The notes below the pieces were generated by a model. That model saw only the letters and a list, made by a program, of their open reading frames with translations. It was not told the DNA's origin and did not search any database. Positions 1 through 6,414 of a DNA stretch of 19,310 nt are shown here, piece after piece. Position 1 is the stretch's first letter. Each line of letters begins with the position of its first letter. Origin of the DNA: DASRSS01 sp035765515 (GTDB taxonomy: Bacteria > Actinomycetota > Actinomycetes > Mycobacteriales > Jatrophihabitantaceae). The stretch lies in contig DASTXN010000115.1 in assembly GCA_035765515.1 (NCBI GenBank), positions 1 through 19,310 on the forward strand, read 5' to 3'. The position numbers were made by a program, and so were the translations under genes.

Positions 1-381
1 ACCGACTACCACGTCGACCCGTACGAGGAGTGGTTCTACCAGCTCGAGGGGAACATCCACGTCGACCTGATGGTCGACGGCAAGCCCGAGTCGGTGCACA
101 TCGGTCCGGGCGAGACGTGGCTGCTGCCCGGAAACACGCCGCACTCGCCGCAGCGACCTGAGCCCGGCTCGGTCGGCCTGGTGATCGAGCGGGTGCGTGA
201 GGAGGGCACGCTGGAGAAGTTCCAGTGGTACTGCCCGAACTGCAACGCGCTGGTGCACGAGGTCGAGCTGCAGGTGCGCGACATCGTGGTCGACCTGCCC
301 CCGGTGTTCACCGCGTTCTACGAGGACGAGTCGGCCCGCGTCTGCAAGAACTGCGGGCACCTGCATCCAGGCAAGGGCTGA
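1..381 (+). CDS. nbaC: 3-hydroxyanthranilate 3,4-dioxygenase, C-terminal part (5' end outside window)
   Basis: Non-haem iron cupin enzyme that opens the ring of 3-hydroxyanthranilate to give 2-amino-3-carboxymuconate semialdehyde (ACMS). The reading frame is open from base 1 and leaves 126 residues; alignment from memory with the 174-residue Cupriavidus enzyme suggests about 47 residues are missing. The iron ligands are visible: His4 and Glu10 in YHVDPYEEWFYQLEG, and His48 in TPHSPQRPEPGS. These correspond to H51, E57 and H95 of that enzyme. The C-terminal rubredoxin-like iron site of the bacterial type is also intact, with CPNC at residues 78-81 and CKNCGHLHPG at 115-124. The stop codon overlaps the start of the next gene by one base (TGATG), so the two are translationally coupled. 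The product is the substrate of the next gene's enzyme. Function is very secure; the upstream promoter is not in the window. Confidence 0.95.
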   Translation, partial: TDYHVDPYEEWFYQLEGNIHVDLMVDGKPESVHIGPGETWLLPGNTPHSPQRPEPGSVGLVIERVREEGTLEKFQWYCPNCNALVHEVELQVRDIVVDLPPVFTAFYEDESARVCKNCGHLHPGKG

Positions 382-1391
382 TGGACCGGGCGATCGACGT
401 CCACACCCACTACGTCCCGAAGGGCTGGCCGGACCTGGGCGACGGCTTCCCGTCGCTGCGGGTCGAGACCGAGGCCGAGGCCGTGATCATGCTCGGCTCC
501 CAGGAGTTCCGGCGCGTCCAGTCGGACTGCTGGGACGCGGCCCGCCGCATCGCGGACATGGACGCCGACGGGGTGTGCGCGCAGGTGGTGTCGCCGACCC
601 CGGTGTTCTTCTCGTACGCGCACGACCCGGTGCAGGCGGCCCGGATCGCGACCGTGTTCAACGACCTCGCGCTGCAGATCTGCGAGCCCGCGCAGGACCG
701 GTTGCTGCCGTTCTGCCAGGTGCCGCTGCAGGATCCCGACGCGGCCTGTCGCGAGCTGGAGCGGTGCCTGGCCGCGGGACACGTCGGTGTCGAGATCGGC
801 AACCACGTCGGCGACCGCGACCTCGACGACGCCGGCATCGTCACGTTCCTGCAGCACGCGGCCTCGCTCGGGGCGCCCGTCTTCGTCCACCCCTGGGACA
901 TGCCGAACTCGCCGCGGCTGGACCGCTGGATGGCCCGGTGGCTGGCCGGCATGCCCGCCGAGACGCACCTGTCGATCCTGGCGATGATTCTGGGCGGGGT
1001 GTTCGACAAGGTCGGTGCGGACCTGCGCATCTGCTTCGCTCACGGTGGCGGCTCGTTCGCGTTCTGGGTAGGCCGGATGGACAACGCCTGGCGTCAGCGC
1101 AACGACGTGATCGGGACGTCCGCCCACGAGCCGTCGCACTATCTGGGCCGCTTCTACGTGGACTCGGTCGTGTTCGACGAGCGCGCGCTGCGGCTGCTCG
1201 TGGACACGATCGGCCGCGATCGCGTCATGGTCGGCAGCGACTACCCGTACCCGCTCGGGGAACGCCCGGCCGGCGCGCTGGTGCGCGGGGCTAGCGTTGT
1301 GGACGAGCGCACCCGGCGGATGATCCTGCGGGAGAACGCGGAGACGTTTCTGGGCATGACCGCACTGATGAGCAAGGAGAAATCGGCATGA
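381..1391 (+). CDS. nbaD: 2-amino-3-carboxymuconate-6-semialdehyde decarboxylase (ACMSD)
   Basis: Amidohydrolase-superfamily decarboxylase, 336 residues, converting ACMS to 2-aminomuconate semialdehyde. This diverts the unstable intermediate from quinolinate/NAD formation into full degradation. The zinc-site residues all appear at the expected spacing: His8 and His10 in DVHTHYVPKGWP, His170 in VFVHPWDM, His221 in CFAHGGGSFAFWVGR and Asp287 in MVGSDYPYPLGE. From memory these match H9/H11/H177/H228/D294 of Pseudomonas ACMSD, with a constant offset of 7 for the last three. The ATG at 381 is chosen because it gives the family N-terminus and overlaps the preceding stop by one base. The open frame upstream of it lies inside the dioxygenase gene and is a shadow. 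The gene's end overlaps the kynureninase start by four bases (ATGA), with AAGGAGA at 1374-1380 as ribosome binding site for the next gene. Confidence 0.95.
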   Translation: MDRAIDVHTHYVPKGWPDLGDGFPSLRVETEAEAVIMLGSQEFRRVQSDCWDAARRIADMDADGVCAQVVSPTPVFFSYAHDPVQAARIATVFNDLALQICEPAQDRLLPFCQVPLQDPDAACRELERCLAAGHVGVEIGNHVGDRDLDDAGIVTFLQHAASLGAPVFVHPWDMPNSPRLDRWMARWLAGMPAETHLSILAMILGGVFDKVGADLRICFAHGGGSFAFWVGRMDNAWRQRNDVIGTSAHEPSHYLGRFYVDSVVFDERALRLLVDTIGRDRVMVGSDYPYPLGERPAGALVRGASVVDERTRRMILRENAETFLGMTALMSKEKSA

Positions 1392-2677
1392 CAACGCTGG
1401 GCACGGCCGAGGCCGCGGCGCTGGAGCTGGATCGCACCGACCCGCTGCCCACCCGCCGTGCCGAGTTCCACCTGCCGCCTGACCCGTCCGGCCGCTACGC
1501 CGAGGCCGCGTACTTCGCGGGCAACTCGCTCGGCCTGCAGCCGAAGATCCTGCGCGAACGGCTTGCCATCGAGCTGGACGACTGGGCCGCGCTCGGCGTC
1601 GAGGGCCATGTCGAGGCCAGGCATCCGTGGGTGTCGTACCACGAGTTGCTGCGCGATCCTGCAGCCCGGCTGGTCGGGGCGCAGCCGCGCGAGGTCGTCG
1701 TGATGAACTCGCTGACGGTCAACCTGCACCTGATGATGGTCAGCTTCTACCGGCCGACCCCGCAGCGGCACGCGATCCTGATCGAGGACAGCGCGTTCCC
1801 GTCCGACAGCTACGCGGTGCGCAGTCAGGCGCACTGGCACGGCTACGACCCGGACGAGGCCGTGATCCGGCTCAAGCCGCGCGCCGGCGAGTCCGCGCTG
1901 CGCAGCGAGGACGTCGTCGAATTCCTTGCTACGCAAGGAGATCAGATCGCCCTGGTGCTGCTGGGCGCGGTCAACTACTACAGCGGCGAGTTTCTCGACA
2001 TCCCCGCGATCACCGCGGCAGGGCATGCCGCCGGTGCGGTGGTTGGCTGGGACCTGGCGCACGCAGCGGGCAACCTGCCGCTGCAGCTGCACGACTGGGA
2101 CGTCGACTGGGCCGCATGGTGCTCGTACAAGTACCTCAACAGCGGGCCCGGTTCGCTGGCCGGCGCGTTCGTCCACGAGAGGCATCTCGCCGACCGGACG
2201 CTGCCCAAGTTGGCTGGCTGGTGGTCGACCGATCCCGCGACCCGATTCCAGATGGCCCCCGAGGTGACGCCGGTCGACAGCGCCGACGCGTGGCAGCTGT
2301 CCAACCCGCCGATCCTCGCCATGGCGCCCGCCCTCGCGTCGCTGGAAATGTTCGACGAGGTCGGCCTGAACGCCTTGCGGGACAAGAGCATTCGGCTCAC
2401 GGGTTACCTCGAAGCGTTGCTGGATCAGGCCTGTTCGGGACGCGCGCTCGAGGTGATCACGCCGCGTGATCCGTCCCGTCGTGGCGCGCAGCTGTCCGTC
2501 CGCATCGGCGGGCTGGAGGCCGGCAAGGTGAGCGAGATCCTGCGCGCGGAGCACGGCGTGTTCGCCGATGCGCGCAACCCGGACGTGATCCGGCTGGCGC
2601 CCGTGCCGATGTACTGCACCTTCCACGACTGCTGGCGCGCCGTCACCGCGCTCGCCAACGTGATGGACGGCCAGTGA
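1388..2677 (+). CDS. kynU: Kynureninase
   Basis: PLP-dependent fold-type I hydrolase, 429 residues. It cleaves 3-hydroxykynurenine to 3-hydroxyanthranilate plus alanine (and kynurenine to anthranilate). Visible family features: YFAGNSLGLQP near residues 42-52, the PLP-stacking Phe in EDSAFPSD (about residue 137), the cofactor aspartate in GWDLAHAAGN (Asp222), and the Schiff-base lysine Lys248 in WCSYKYLNSGPGS. The length is normal for the family. The ATG at 1388 overlaps the ACMSD stop (ATGA) and has AAGGAGA seven bases upstream. The product feeds the dioxygenase two genes upstream, and its substrate comes from the monooxygenase directly downstream. The four genes therefore read as one co-translated catabolic unit. 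Confidence 0.96.
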   Translation: MTTLGTAEAAALELDRTDPLPTRRAEFHLPPDPSGRYAEAAYFAGNSLGLQPKILRERLAIELDDWAALGVEGHVEARHPWVSYHELLRDPAARLVGAQPREVVVMNSLTVNLHLMMVSFYRPTPQRHAILIEDSAFPSDSYAVRSQAHWHGYDPDEAVIRLKPRAGESALRSEDVVEFLATQGDQIALVLLGAVNYYSGEFLDIPAITAAGHAAGAVVGWDLAHAAGNLPLQLHDWDVDWAAWCSYKYLNSGPGSLAGAFVHERHLADRTLPKLAGWWSTDPATRFQMAPEVTPVDSADAWQLSNPPILAMAPALASLEMFDEVGLNALRDKSIRLTGYLEALLDQACSGRALEVITPRDPSRRGAQLSVRIGGLEAGKVSEILRAEHGVFADARNPDVIRLAPVPMYCTFHDCWRAVTALANVMDGQ

Positions 2678-4033
2678 ATGCCGATGACTGACCAACCGCG
2701 GATCGCGGTCGTCGGGACCGGGCTGGCCGGCTGCCTGCTGGCGACGCTGCTCGCGCGGCGCGGGCTGGAGGTCACCGTCTACGAGCGCCGCGAGGACCCC
2801 CGGCGTACCGGGCCGGAGCGCGGCCGCTCGATCAACCTCGCGGTGTCCGCGCGTGGGTTGGACGCGCTGGAACGCGTCGGCCTGCGCGAGGAGTCGCTCG
2901 GCCGCGCGCTTCCCATGCATGGCCGGATGATCCACTCGGTGGCCGGCGCGGAGAGCTTCCGCCCCTACAGCGCCGACCGGCAGCGCGCGATCAACTCGAT
3001 CAGCCGCGCGGAACTCAACGCCTCGCTGCTGGACGTCGCCGAGAAGACGCCGGGTGTCACGCTGCAGTTCGGGTACCGGCTGCGCGAGCTGAACCTGGAT
3101 ACCGGCCAGCTCAGCTTCGAGACCAGTGACGGCCATAGGCGCCGTCCGCACGCGGACATCGTGCTGGCCACGGACGGCTCGTACAGCGCTGCGAGGCGTG
3201 CGGTCACGTTCCGGCAGGACTTCACATTCAGCCAGGACTACCTCGACGCCGGTTACAAGGAGCTGACGATCCCGGCGACACCGGACGGGGAGTTCGCCCT
3301 CGACCCGGACGCGCTGCACATCTGGCCGCGCGGCGAGTCGATGATGATCGCCCTGCCGAACCTGGACCGATCGTTCACCTGCACGCTGTTCTGGCCCAAG
3401 GCGGACTTCGCCAAGCTGGAGACCGATGCGCAGATCCGCGATTACTTCGCGCGGAACTACCCCGACGCCGCTCCCGTGCTGCTCAACCTCGTCGAGGACT
3501 TCCGGCAGAACCCGGTCGGCTCGCTGGTCACGGTCAAGTGCTGGCCGTGGGTGCATCGGGGAGAGCGGGTGACCCTGGCGCTCGTCGGCGACGCGGCGCA
3601 CGCGATCGTGCCGTTCTTCGGTCAGGGCGCGAACTGTGCGCTGGAGGACTGTGTCGAGATCGACCGCTGCCTGGACGAGTCCGGCGGCGACTGGCAGCGG
3701 GCGCTGGACACGTACCAGGGCCGTCGCAAGGCCAACTGCGACGCGATCGCCGAGATGGCACTGGACAACTTCGTGGAGATGCGCGACCGGGTGAACTCCA
3801 GAGTCTTCCAGGCGAAGACGGCCGCGCAGCACGCGCTCGAACGACGCCTGCCCGGGCACTACGTGTCCCGTTACGAACTGGTGTCGTTCACGACGATGCC
3901 GTACGCGCAGATCCCGGATCGGATGCGGCGGCAGAATCGCGCGACGGCCGCCACTGCCGCCGGCCTCGGGGTTGGCGTCGTGGCCGGCGGCAGTGTCGCC
4001 CGTGCGATGTGGCGGCGAATCCGCCGTCGCTGA
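2678..4033 (+). CDS. kmo: Kynurenine 3-monooxygenase (FAD-dependent), with C-terminal membrane-anchor-like tail
   Basis: FAD/NADPH hydroxylase converting L-kynurenine to 3-hydroxykynurenine, 451 residues. The Rossmann dinucleotide-binding motif GTGLAG is at residues 13-18, followed by VTVYERRED. GRSINLAVSARG is at 49-60, and the second FAD motif GDAAHAIVPFFGQGAN is at 304-319, nearly identical to the eukaryotic enzyme. The start is ATG 2678, immediately after the kynureninase stop; a second in-frame ATG at 2684 (MTDQPRIAVV) could also be used. After the catalytic core the last ~30 residues are an Ala/Gly/Val-rich segment (about 424-445) ending in arginines (WRRIRRR). This looks like a weak membrane anchor, as known for the mitochondrial enzyme but not for the soluble Pseudomonas enzyme. 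The gene converges on the anti-sigma-like gene and ends at a shared hairpin. Confidence 0.95.
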   Translation: MPMTDQPRIAVVGTGLAGCLLATLLARRGLEVTVYERREDPRRTGPERGRSINLAVSARGLDALERVGLREESLGRALPMHGRMIHSVAGAESFRPYSADRQRAINSISRAELNASLLDVAEKTPGVTLQFGYRLRELNLDTGQLSFETSDGHRRRPHADIVLATDGSYSAARRAVTFRQDFTFSQDYLDAGYKELTIPATPDGEFALDPDALHIWPRGESMMIALPNLDRSFTCTLFWPKADFAKLETDAQIRDYFARNYPDAAPVLLNLVEDFRQNPVGSLVTVKCWPWVHRGERVTLALVGDAAHAIVPFFGQGANCALEDCVEIDRCLDESGGDWQRALDTYQGRRKANCDAIAEMALDNFVEMRDRVNSRVFQAKTAAQHALERRLPGHYVSRYELVSFTTMPYAQIPDRMRRQNRATAATAAGLGVGVVAGGSVARAMWRRIRRR

Positions 4034-4051
4034 AGGGGTTTTGCGCCCCTT
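4033..4051. terminator. Possible bidirectional terminator hairpin between kmo and the convergent gene
   Basis: AAGGGG (4033-4038), seven-base loop TTTTGCG, then CCCCTT (4046-4051): a perfect 6-bp stem. It starts at the last base of the kmo stop and includes the first base-pairs of the stop codon of the opposite-strand gene. The A/T flanks mean the stem reads AAGGGG...CCCCTT in both directions, as expected for a terminator serving two convergent genes. It is short and has no long U-run, so the function is inferred. Confidence 0.5.
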
Positions 4052-5015
4052 ACGGCAGGCTGAGGGTGAGCCCGCCTTCGACGTCGCCGCCGGCGGTCTG
4101 ACCGCCGTGACCGTTCCCGTGGCCGTTGCCGTGGCCGTTGCCGTGACCGCTCGCGCCGGCGCTGACCGTCGCGCTACCGCTCACCGTGACCGTGCCGGTC
4201 TGCCCGGACTTGCCGTGGCCGTTGCCGTGACCGTTGCCGTTTCCGTGGCCGTTCCCGTGGTGGGTCGGCTCGCCGTCGGTGGCCGTCGGGTCCGGTGTAC
4301 CGAGCACGGTCGCGCAGTACCCGCCGACGTTGTCGACGCCGCCGGCAGCGGTGATCAGCACCGTGAACGCCGGGTTGTGCAGCGCGTTGCCGTGGCTGTG
4401 GGACACGCCGGCGTTGAATGCGACGCACAGCCCGTGCAGCGACGGGTGCGGACCGTCCGAGGGCGTCGCCGACGTGGACGGGTCCGGCGAGGTGCTGTCC
4501 GTCGGAGCGTCCGTCGGGCTCGCCGAGTCGGTGGGCGACGTGCTGTCGGTGGGACTGGTCGAATCAGTCGGCGCAGTCGAGGTGCCGTCGGCAGGGGGAG
4601 TCGACGACACCGGGGCGTCGCTGCTGGGGGCGTCGCTGCTCGGGGCGTCGGTCGACAGCGCCGGGGCGGCGAGCTGGGTGGTGGTCGAGAACTGACCGTC
4701 TGCGGCCGCCAGGGCCACGCCGCCGGTGGCCGCAGCGGCGACCGCGGCTCCGGCGACGAGCTTGGTCGCAACCAGCTTGGTGAGAAGTGACTTGATCATC
4801 GAAGGCCTCCGTGCCCTAGATCGCAATGTTGGAGTGACGGCCCGGAAATGCATCACGGCGGACAGCTCCGCGTCCGTCGCGTCCGCTGCTGGCAGGGTGC
4901 CGGCAGCAGCCAGTACCCGTCCGAGCGCGTCGCCTGCCACGCCCCCACCGTGGGGCTGTTCGAGCAGCGCGCGCGCCCGGCGACGGGTCAATCGCGGAAT
5001 CCGGTTCGTACTCAT
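4050..5015 (-). CDS. Putative membrane anti-sigma factor with Ser/Thr/Pro-rich and His-Gly-Asn-rich extracellular region
   Basis: A 321-residue protein coupled to the ECF sigma gene by an ATGA overlap, with a strong AGGAGGT at 5019-5025. Residues 1-72 are a charged, helical cytosolic-type domain (ALGRVLAAAGTLPAADATDAELSAVMHFRAV). This resembles short N-terminal domains found next to ECF sigma factors in other actinobacteria (recollection, not a search). Residues about 76-104 are a single hydrophobic segment (LLTKLVATKLVAG...GGVALAA). The exterior holds SSDAP and TDSTSP repeats (121-185), a small globular part with two cysteines (Cys197, Cys234) and two HGNGHG-type repeat tracts (252-268 and 290-304). 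Inferred role: membrane partner holding the sigma factor inactive until an outside signal. No named anti-sigma family is recognised with certainty. An internal Met73 has its own good ribosome binding site, so a shorter secreted/anchored form is possible. Confidence 0.7.
   Translation of the reverse strand: MSTNRIPRLTRRRARALLEQPHGGGVAGDALGRVLAAAGTLPAADATDAELSAVMHFRAVTPTLRSRARRPSMIKSLLTKLVATKLVAGAAVAAAATGGVALAAADGQFSTTTQLAAPALSTDAPSSDAPSSDAPVSSTPPADGTSTAPTDSTSPTDSTSPTDSASPTDAPTDSTSPDPSTSATPSDGPHPSLHGLCVAFNAGVSHSHGNALHNPAFTVLITAAGGVDNVGGYCATVLGTPDPTATDGEPTHHGNGHGNGNGHGNGHGKSGQTGTVTVSGSATVSAGASGHGNGHGNGHGNGHGGQTAGGDVEGGLTLSLP
4104..4148 (-). repeat. HGN coding repeat tract, distal
   Basis: Short near-perfect repeats of CCGTGGCCGTTG type on the plus strand encode alternating His-Gly-Asn-Gly (residues 290-304 of the anti-sigma-like protein). 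With the sister tract at 4212-4262 it is a candidate for slippage-driven length change. Confidence 0.8.
4212..4262 (-). repeat. HGN coding repeat tract, proximal
   Basis: Second run of the same short repeat, encoding residues 252-268 (HHGNGHGNGNGHGNGHG). The dense histidines suggest possible metal binding, which is inference only. Confidence 0.8.
4797..4810 (-). promoter_or_regulatory. Strong internal ribosome binding site before Met73 of the anti-sigma-like gene
   Basis: On the minus strand GGAGG (4810-4806) is followed by six bases and ATG (4799-4797). This ATG begins MIKSLLTKLVATKLVAG, i.e. exactly at the membrane/signal segment. Initiation here would give a protein without the cytosolic domain. 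Seen in sequence; use is inferred. Confidence 0.4.
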
Positions 5016-5641
5016 GTCACCTCCTCAGCGATCAGCGGCCGAAAAATGTCACTGGCGCTCTCGCGGGCCGGCTCGTGCTGGTCCGCGGCGGCGGGTTGGA
5101 CGGCGGCGGCGAGGGTCTGCAGACCCCGGTAGGCGGCGGTCCGGACGGCCCCCGGTCGCTTGCCGAGCACGCGTCCGGCGGACTTCGCGTCCAGGCCCAT
5201 CACCACGCGCAGCAGCACCGCCTCGGCCTGTTCCTGGGGCAGGGTGCGGATCAGTTCCATCGCCGCTTCGGTGGAGATCGCGATCAGGGCCTGGGTGTCG
5301 GCCTCGTCCGGACCGGGGCGCTCGGTGAGCACGGCCTCGGTGGCTGCGGCCTGTGGACGGACTCGGAGCGCGCGCAGGTGATCCATGGCGCGGTGCCGGC
5401 CGATGGTGGTGACCCAGCCGCGGAACCCGTCGCCGTCGCCGCGGAACTTCGGCAGGTCGCGACACACCTGCGCCCACGTCTCGGACGCGACGTCCTCGGC
5501 GTCCCCGGTGCCGACGAGGGCGCTGAGATAGCGCACCAGCGCGGGGTTGAGTGCCCGGTAAACGGTACGGAAAGTAGCCTCGTCGCCACGCAGCATGAGC
5601 TTGAGCGTGGCGTCGAAGTCGTCCGCCGTACGCCCGGCCAT
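5012..5641 (-). CDS. ECF-type RNA polymerase sigma factor (sigma-70 family)
   Basis: A 209-residue two-domain sigma factor. Region 2 spans roughly residues 22-92 (TFRTVYRALNPALVRYL, GDAEDVASETWAQVCRDL, FRGWVTTIGRHRAMDHLRAL). Region 4 spans roughly 130-185 (LIRTLPQEQAEAVLLRVVMG and the helix-turn-helix LDAKSAGRVLGKRPGAVRTAAYRGLQTLA). Regions 1 and 3 are absent, as in ECF sigmas. The ATG at 5641 has only a weak upstream AGAAG. The gene stops inside the start of the anti-sigma-like gene (ATGA), the classic sigma/anti-sigma arrangement. The regulon is unknown. A possible ECF-type promoter lies just upstream and could mean autoregulation. The group within the ECF classification cannot be assigned by eye. 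Confidence 0.9.
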   Translation of the reverse strand: MAGRTADDFDATLKLMLRGDEATFRTVYRALNPALVRYLSALVGTGDAEDVASETWAQVCRDLPKFRGDGDGFRGWVTTIGRHRAMDHLRALRVRPQAAATEAVLTERPGPDEADTQALIAISTEAAMELIRTLPQEQAEAVLLRVVMGLDAKSAGRVLGKRPGAVRTAAYRGLQTLAAAVQPAAADQHEPARESASDIFRPLIAEEVT

Positions 5642-5650
5642 GCACTTCTC

Positions 5651-5673
5651 ATCGGCCGCACGGGCCCGGCGTT
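5651..5673 (-). promoter_or_regulatory. Possible ECF-type promoter of the sigma gene
   Basis: On the minus strand AAC (5673-5671) is separated by 16 bases from CGAT (5654-5651), which lies nine bases before the sigma ATG. AAC with a 16-17 base spacer and CGTC/CGAT is the general pattern for ECF-dependent promoters. With such short motifs, chance is a real alternative. Confidence 0.25.
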
Positions 5674-5679
5674 TAGGCT
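5674..5679 (+). promoter_or_regulatory. Possible -10 element (TAGGCT) of the PAP2 gene, leaderless mRNA
   Basis: TAGGCT fits the actinobacterial -10 pattern TANNNT and ends nine bases before the ATG at 5689. Transcription would thus start at or next to the start codon. There is no Shine-Dalgarno sequence in the short gap, and no clear -35 box is seen. Confidence 0.4.
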
Positions 5680-5688
5680 CGCGGGATC

Positions 5689-6414
5689 ATGAGCCGCTCT
5701 CCAGCACTGATCGGCGGCGTGCGCCGGGGGCGTGCGGCCGCTGTCGTGACCGGCGCGGCGGTGGCGCTGCTCGCGCTGGCCGTCGTCGTCCATGGCGGCA
5801 GCCGCGGCACCGGTTTCGACCGCCACGTGGACGCCTGGTTCGGGGCGCACGTCGGCTACAGCACCGCGCTCTGGTTCGCCGATCTCGGCAGCGAGCCGGT
5901 GGTCTCGCTGCTCGTGGCGGCGGCCGTGGCGGCCTGCGTGGCGCTGCGCAGCGTTCGCGGCGCGGTGCTTGCCGTGGCCGGCCCGGTGCTGGCCGCCGGG
6001 CTCACCGAATACGTCCTCAAGCCGATCGTCGACCGCCGGCTGTACGGCTACTACGCGTTCCCGAGCGGGCACACCGCGGGCTTCGGCTCGGTCATGCTCG
6101 TCGTCGTGATCGTCCTGCTCGGGCCGGCGCGCGGCGTGCTCCGGACGCCCGTGCGCCGCTGCGGGATCACCGCGGCGGTGCTGCTCGCGCTGTGCTGCAT
6201 GCTCGGGCTGATCGCGGCCCAGTTCCACTACGCGACGGACGTGATCGGCGGGCTGTTCCTCGTGCTGGCCAGCGTGATCGCGGTCGCGCTCGTGATCGAC
6301 GCGGTCGGCGACCGACTCGCTCTCGCCGGGTCGCGCGCTGGACCGTCTGCCTCAGACGCGCGAGCGGATCTCCCACAGGTCCGGGAAGAACGGACGGAAC
6401 AGGGTCGCGCGTAG
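5689..6414 (+). CDS. PAP2-superfamily membrane phosphatase, third motif incomplete
   Basis: A 241-residue integral membrane protein of the phosphatidic-acid-phosphatase type 2 family (lipid phosphates or undecaprenyl-pyrophosphate-like substrates; exact substrate unknown). About five to six hydrophobic segments are visible (residues 18-35, 70-86, 92-110, 130-146, 159-177, 187-203). Motif 1 is KPIVDRRLY (Lys111, Arg116/117). Motif 2 is PSGHT (125-129) with the catalytic His128. Motif 3 keeps His180 and Asp184 (FHYATDVIGG), but the usual Ser-Arg six to seven residues before this histidine is Gly-Leu here. The start is ATG 5689 behind a possible leaderless promoter, divergent from the sigma gene. 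The hydrophilic tail (about 213-241) is encoded by DNA that overlaps the convergent tryptophan dioxygenase gene by 63 bp. Confidence 0.85.
   Translation: MSRSPALIGGVRRGRAAAVVTGAAVALLALAVVVHGGSRGTGFDRHVDAWFGAHVGYSTALWFADLGSEPVVSLLVAAAVAACVALRSVRGAVLAVAGPVLAAGLTEYVLKPIVDRRLYGYYAFPSGHTAGFGSVMLVVVIVLLGPARGVLRTPVRRCGITAAVLLALCCMLGLIAAQFHYATDVIGGLFLVLASVIAVALVIDAVGDRLALAGSRAGPSASDARADLPQVREERTEQGRA

Noticed and set aside
225..380. Extended N-terminus of ACMSD from an upstream start
   Set aside because: This stretch is a shifted-frame reading of the dioxygenase gene; the family N-terminus begins at 381 with the metal-binding HTH motif at residues 8-10.
1241..3859. Very long minus-strand open frame opposite ACMSD-kynU-kmo
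   Set aside because: Antisense shadow of three well-identified genes in high-GC DNA; Arg/His/Val-rich composition and no recognisable motifs.
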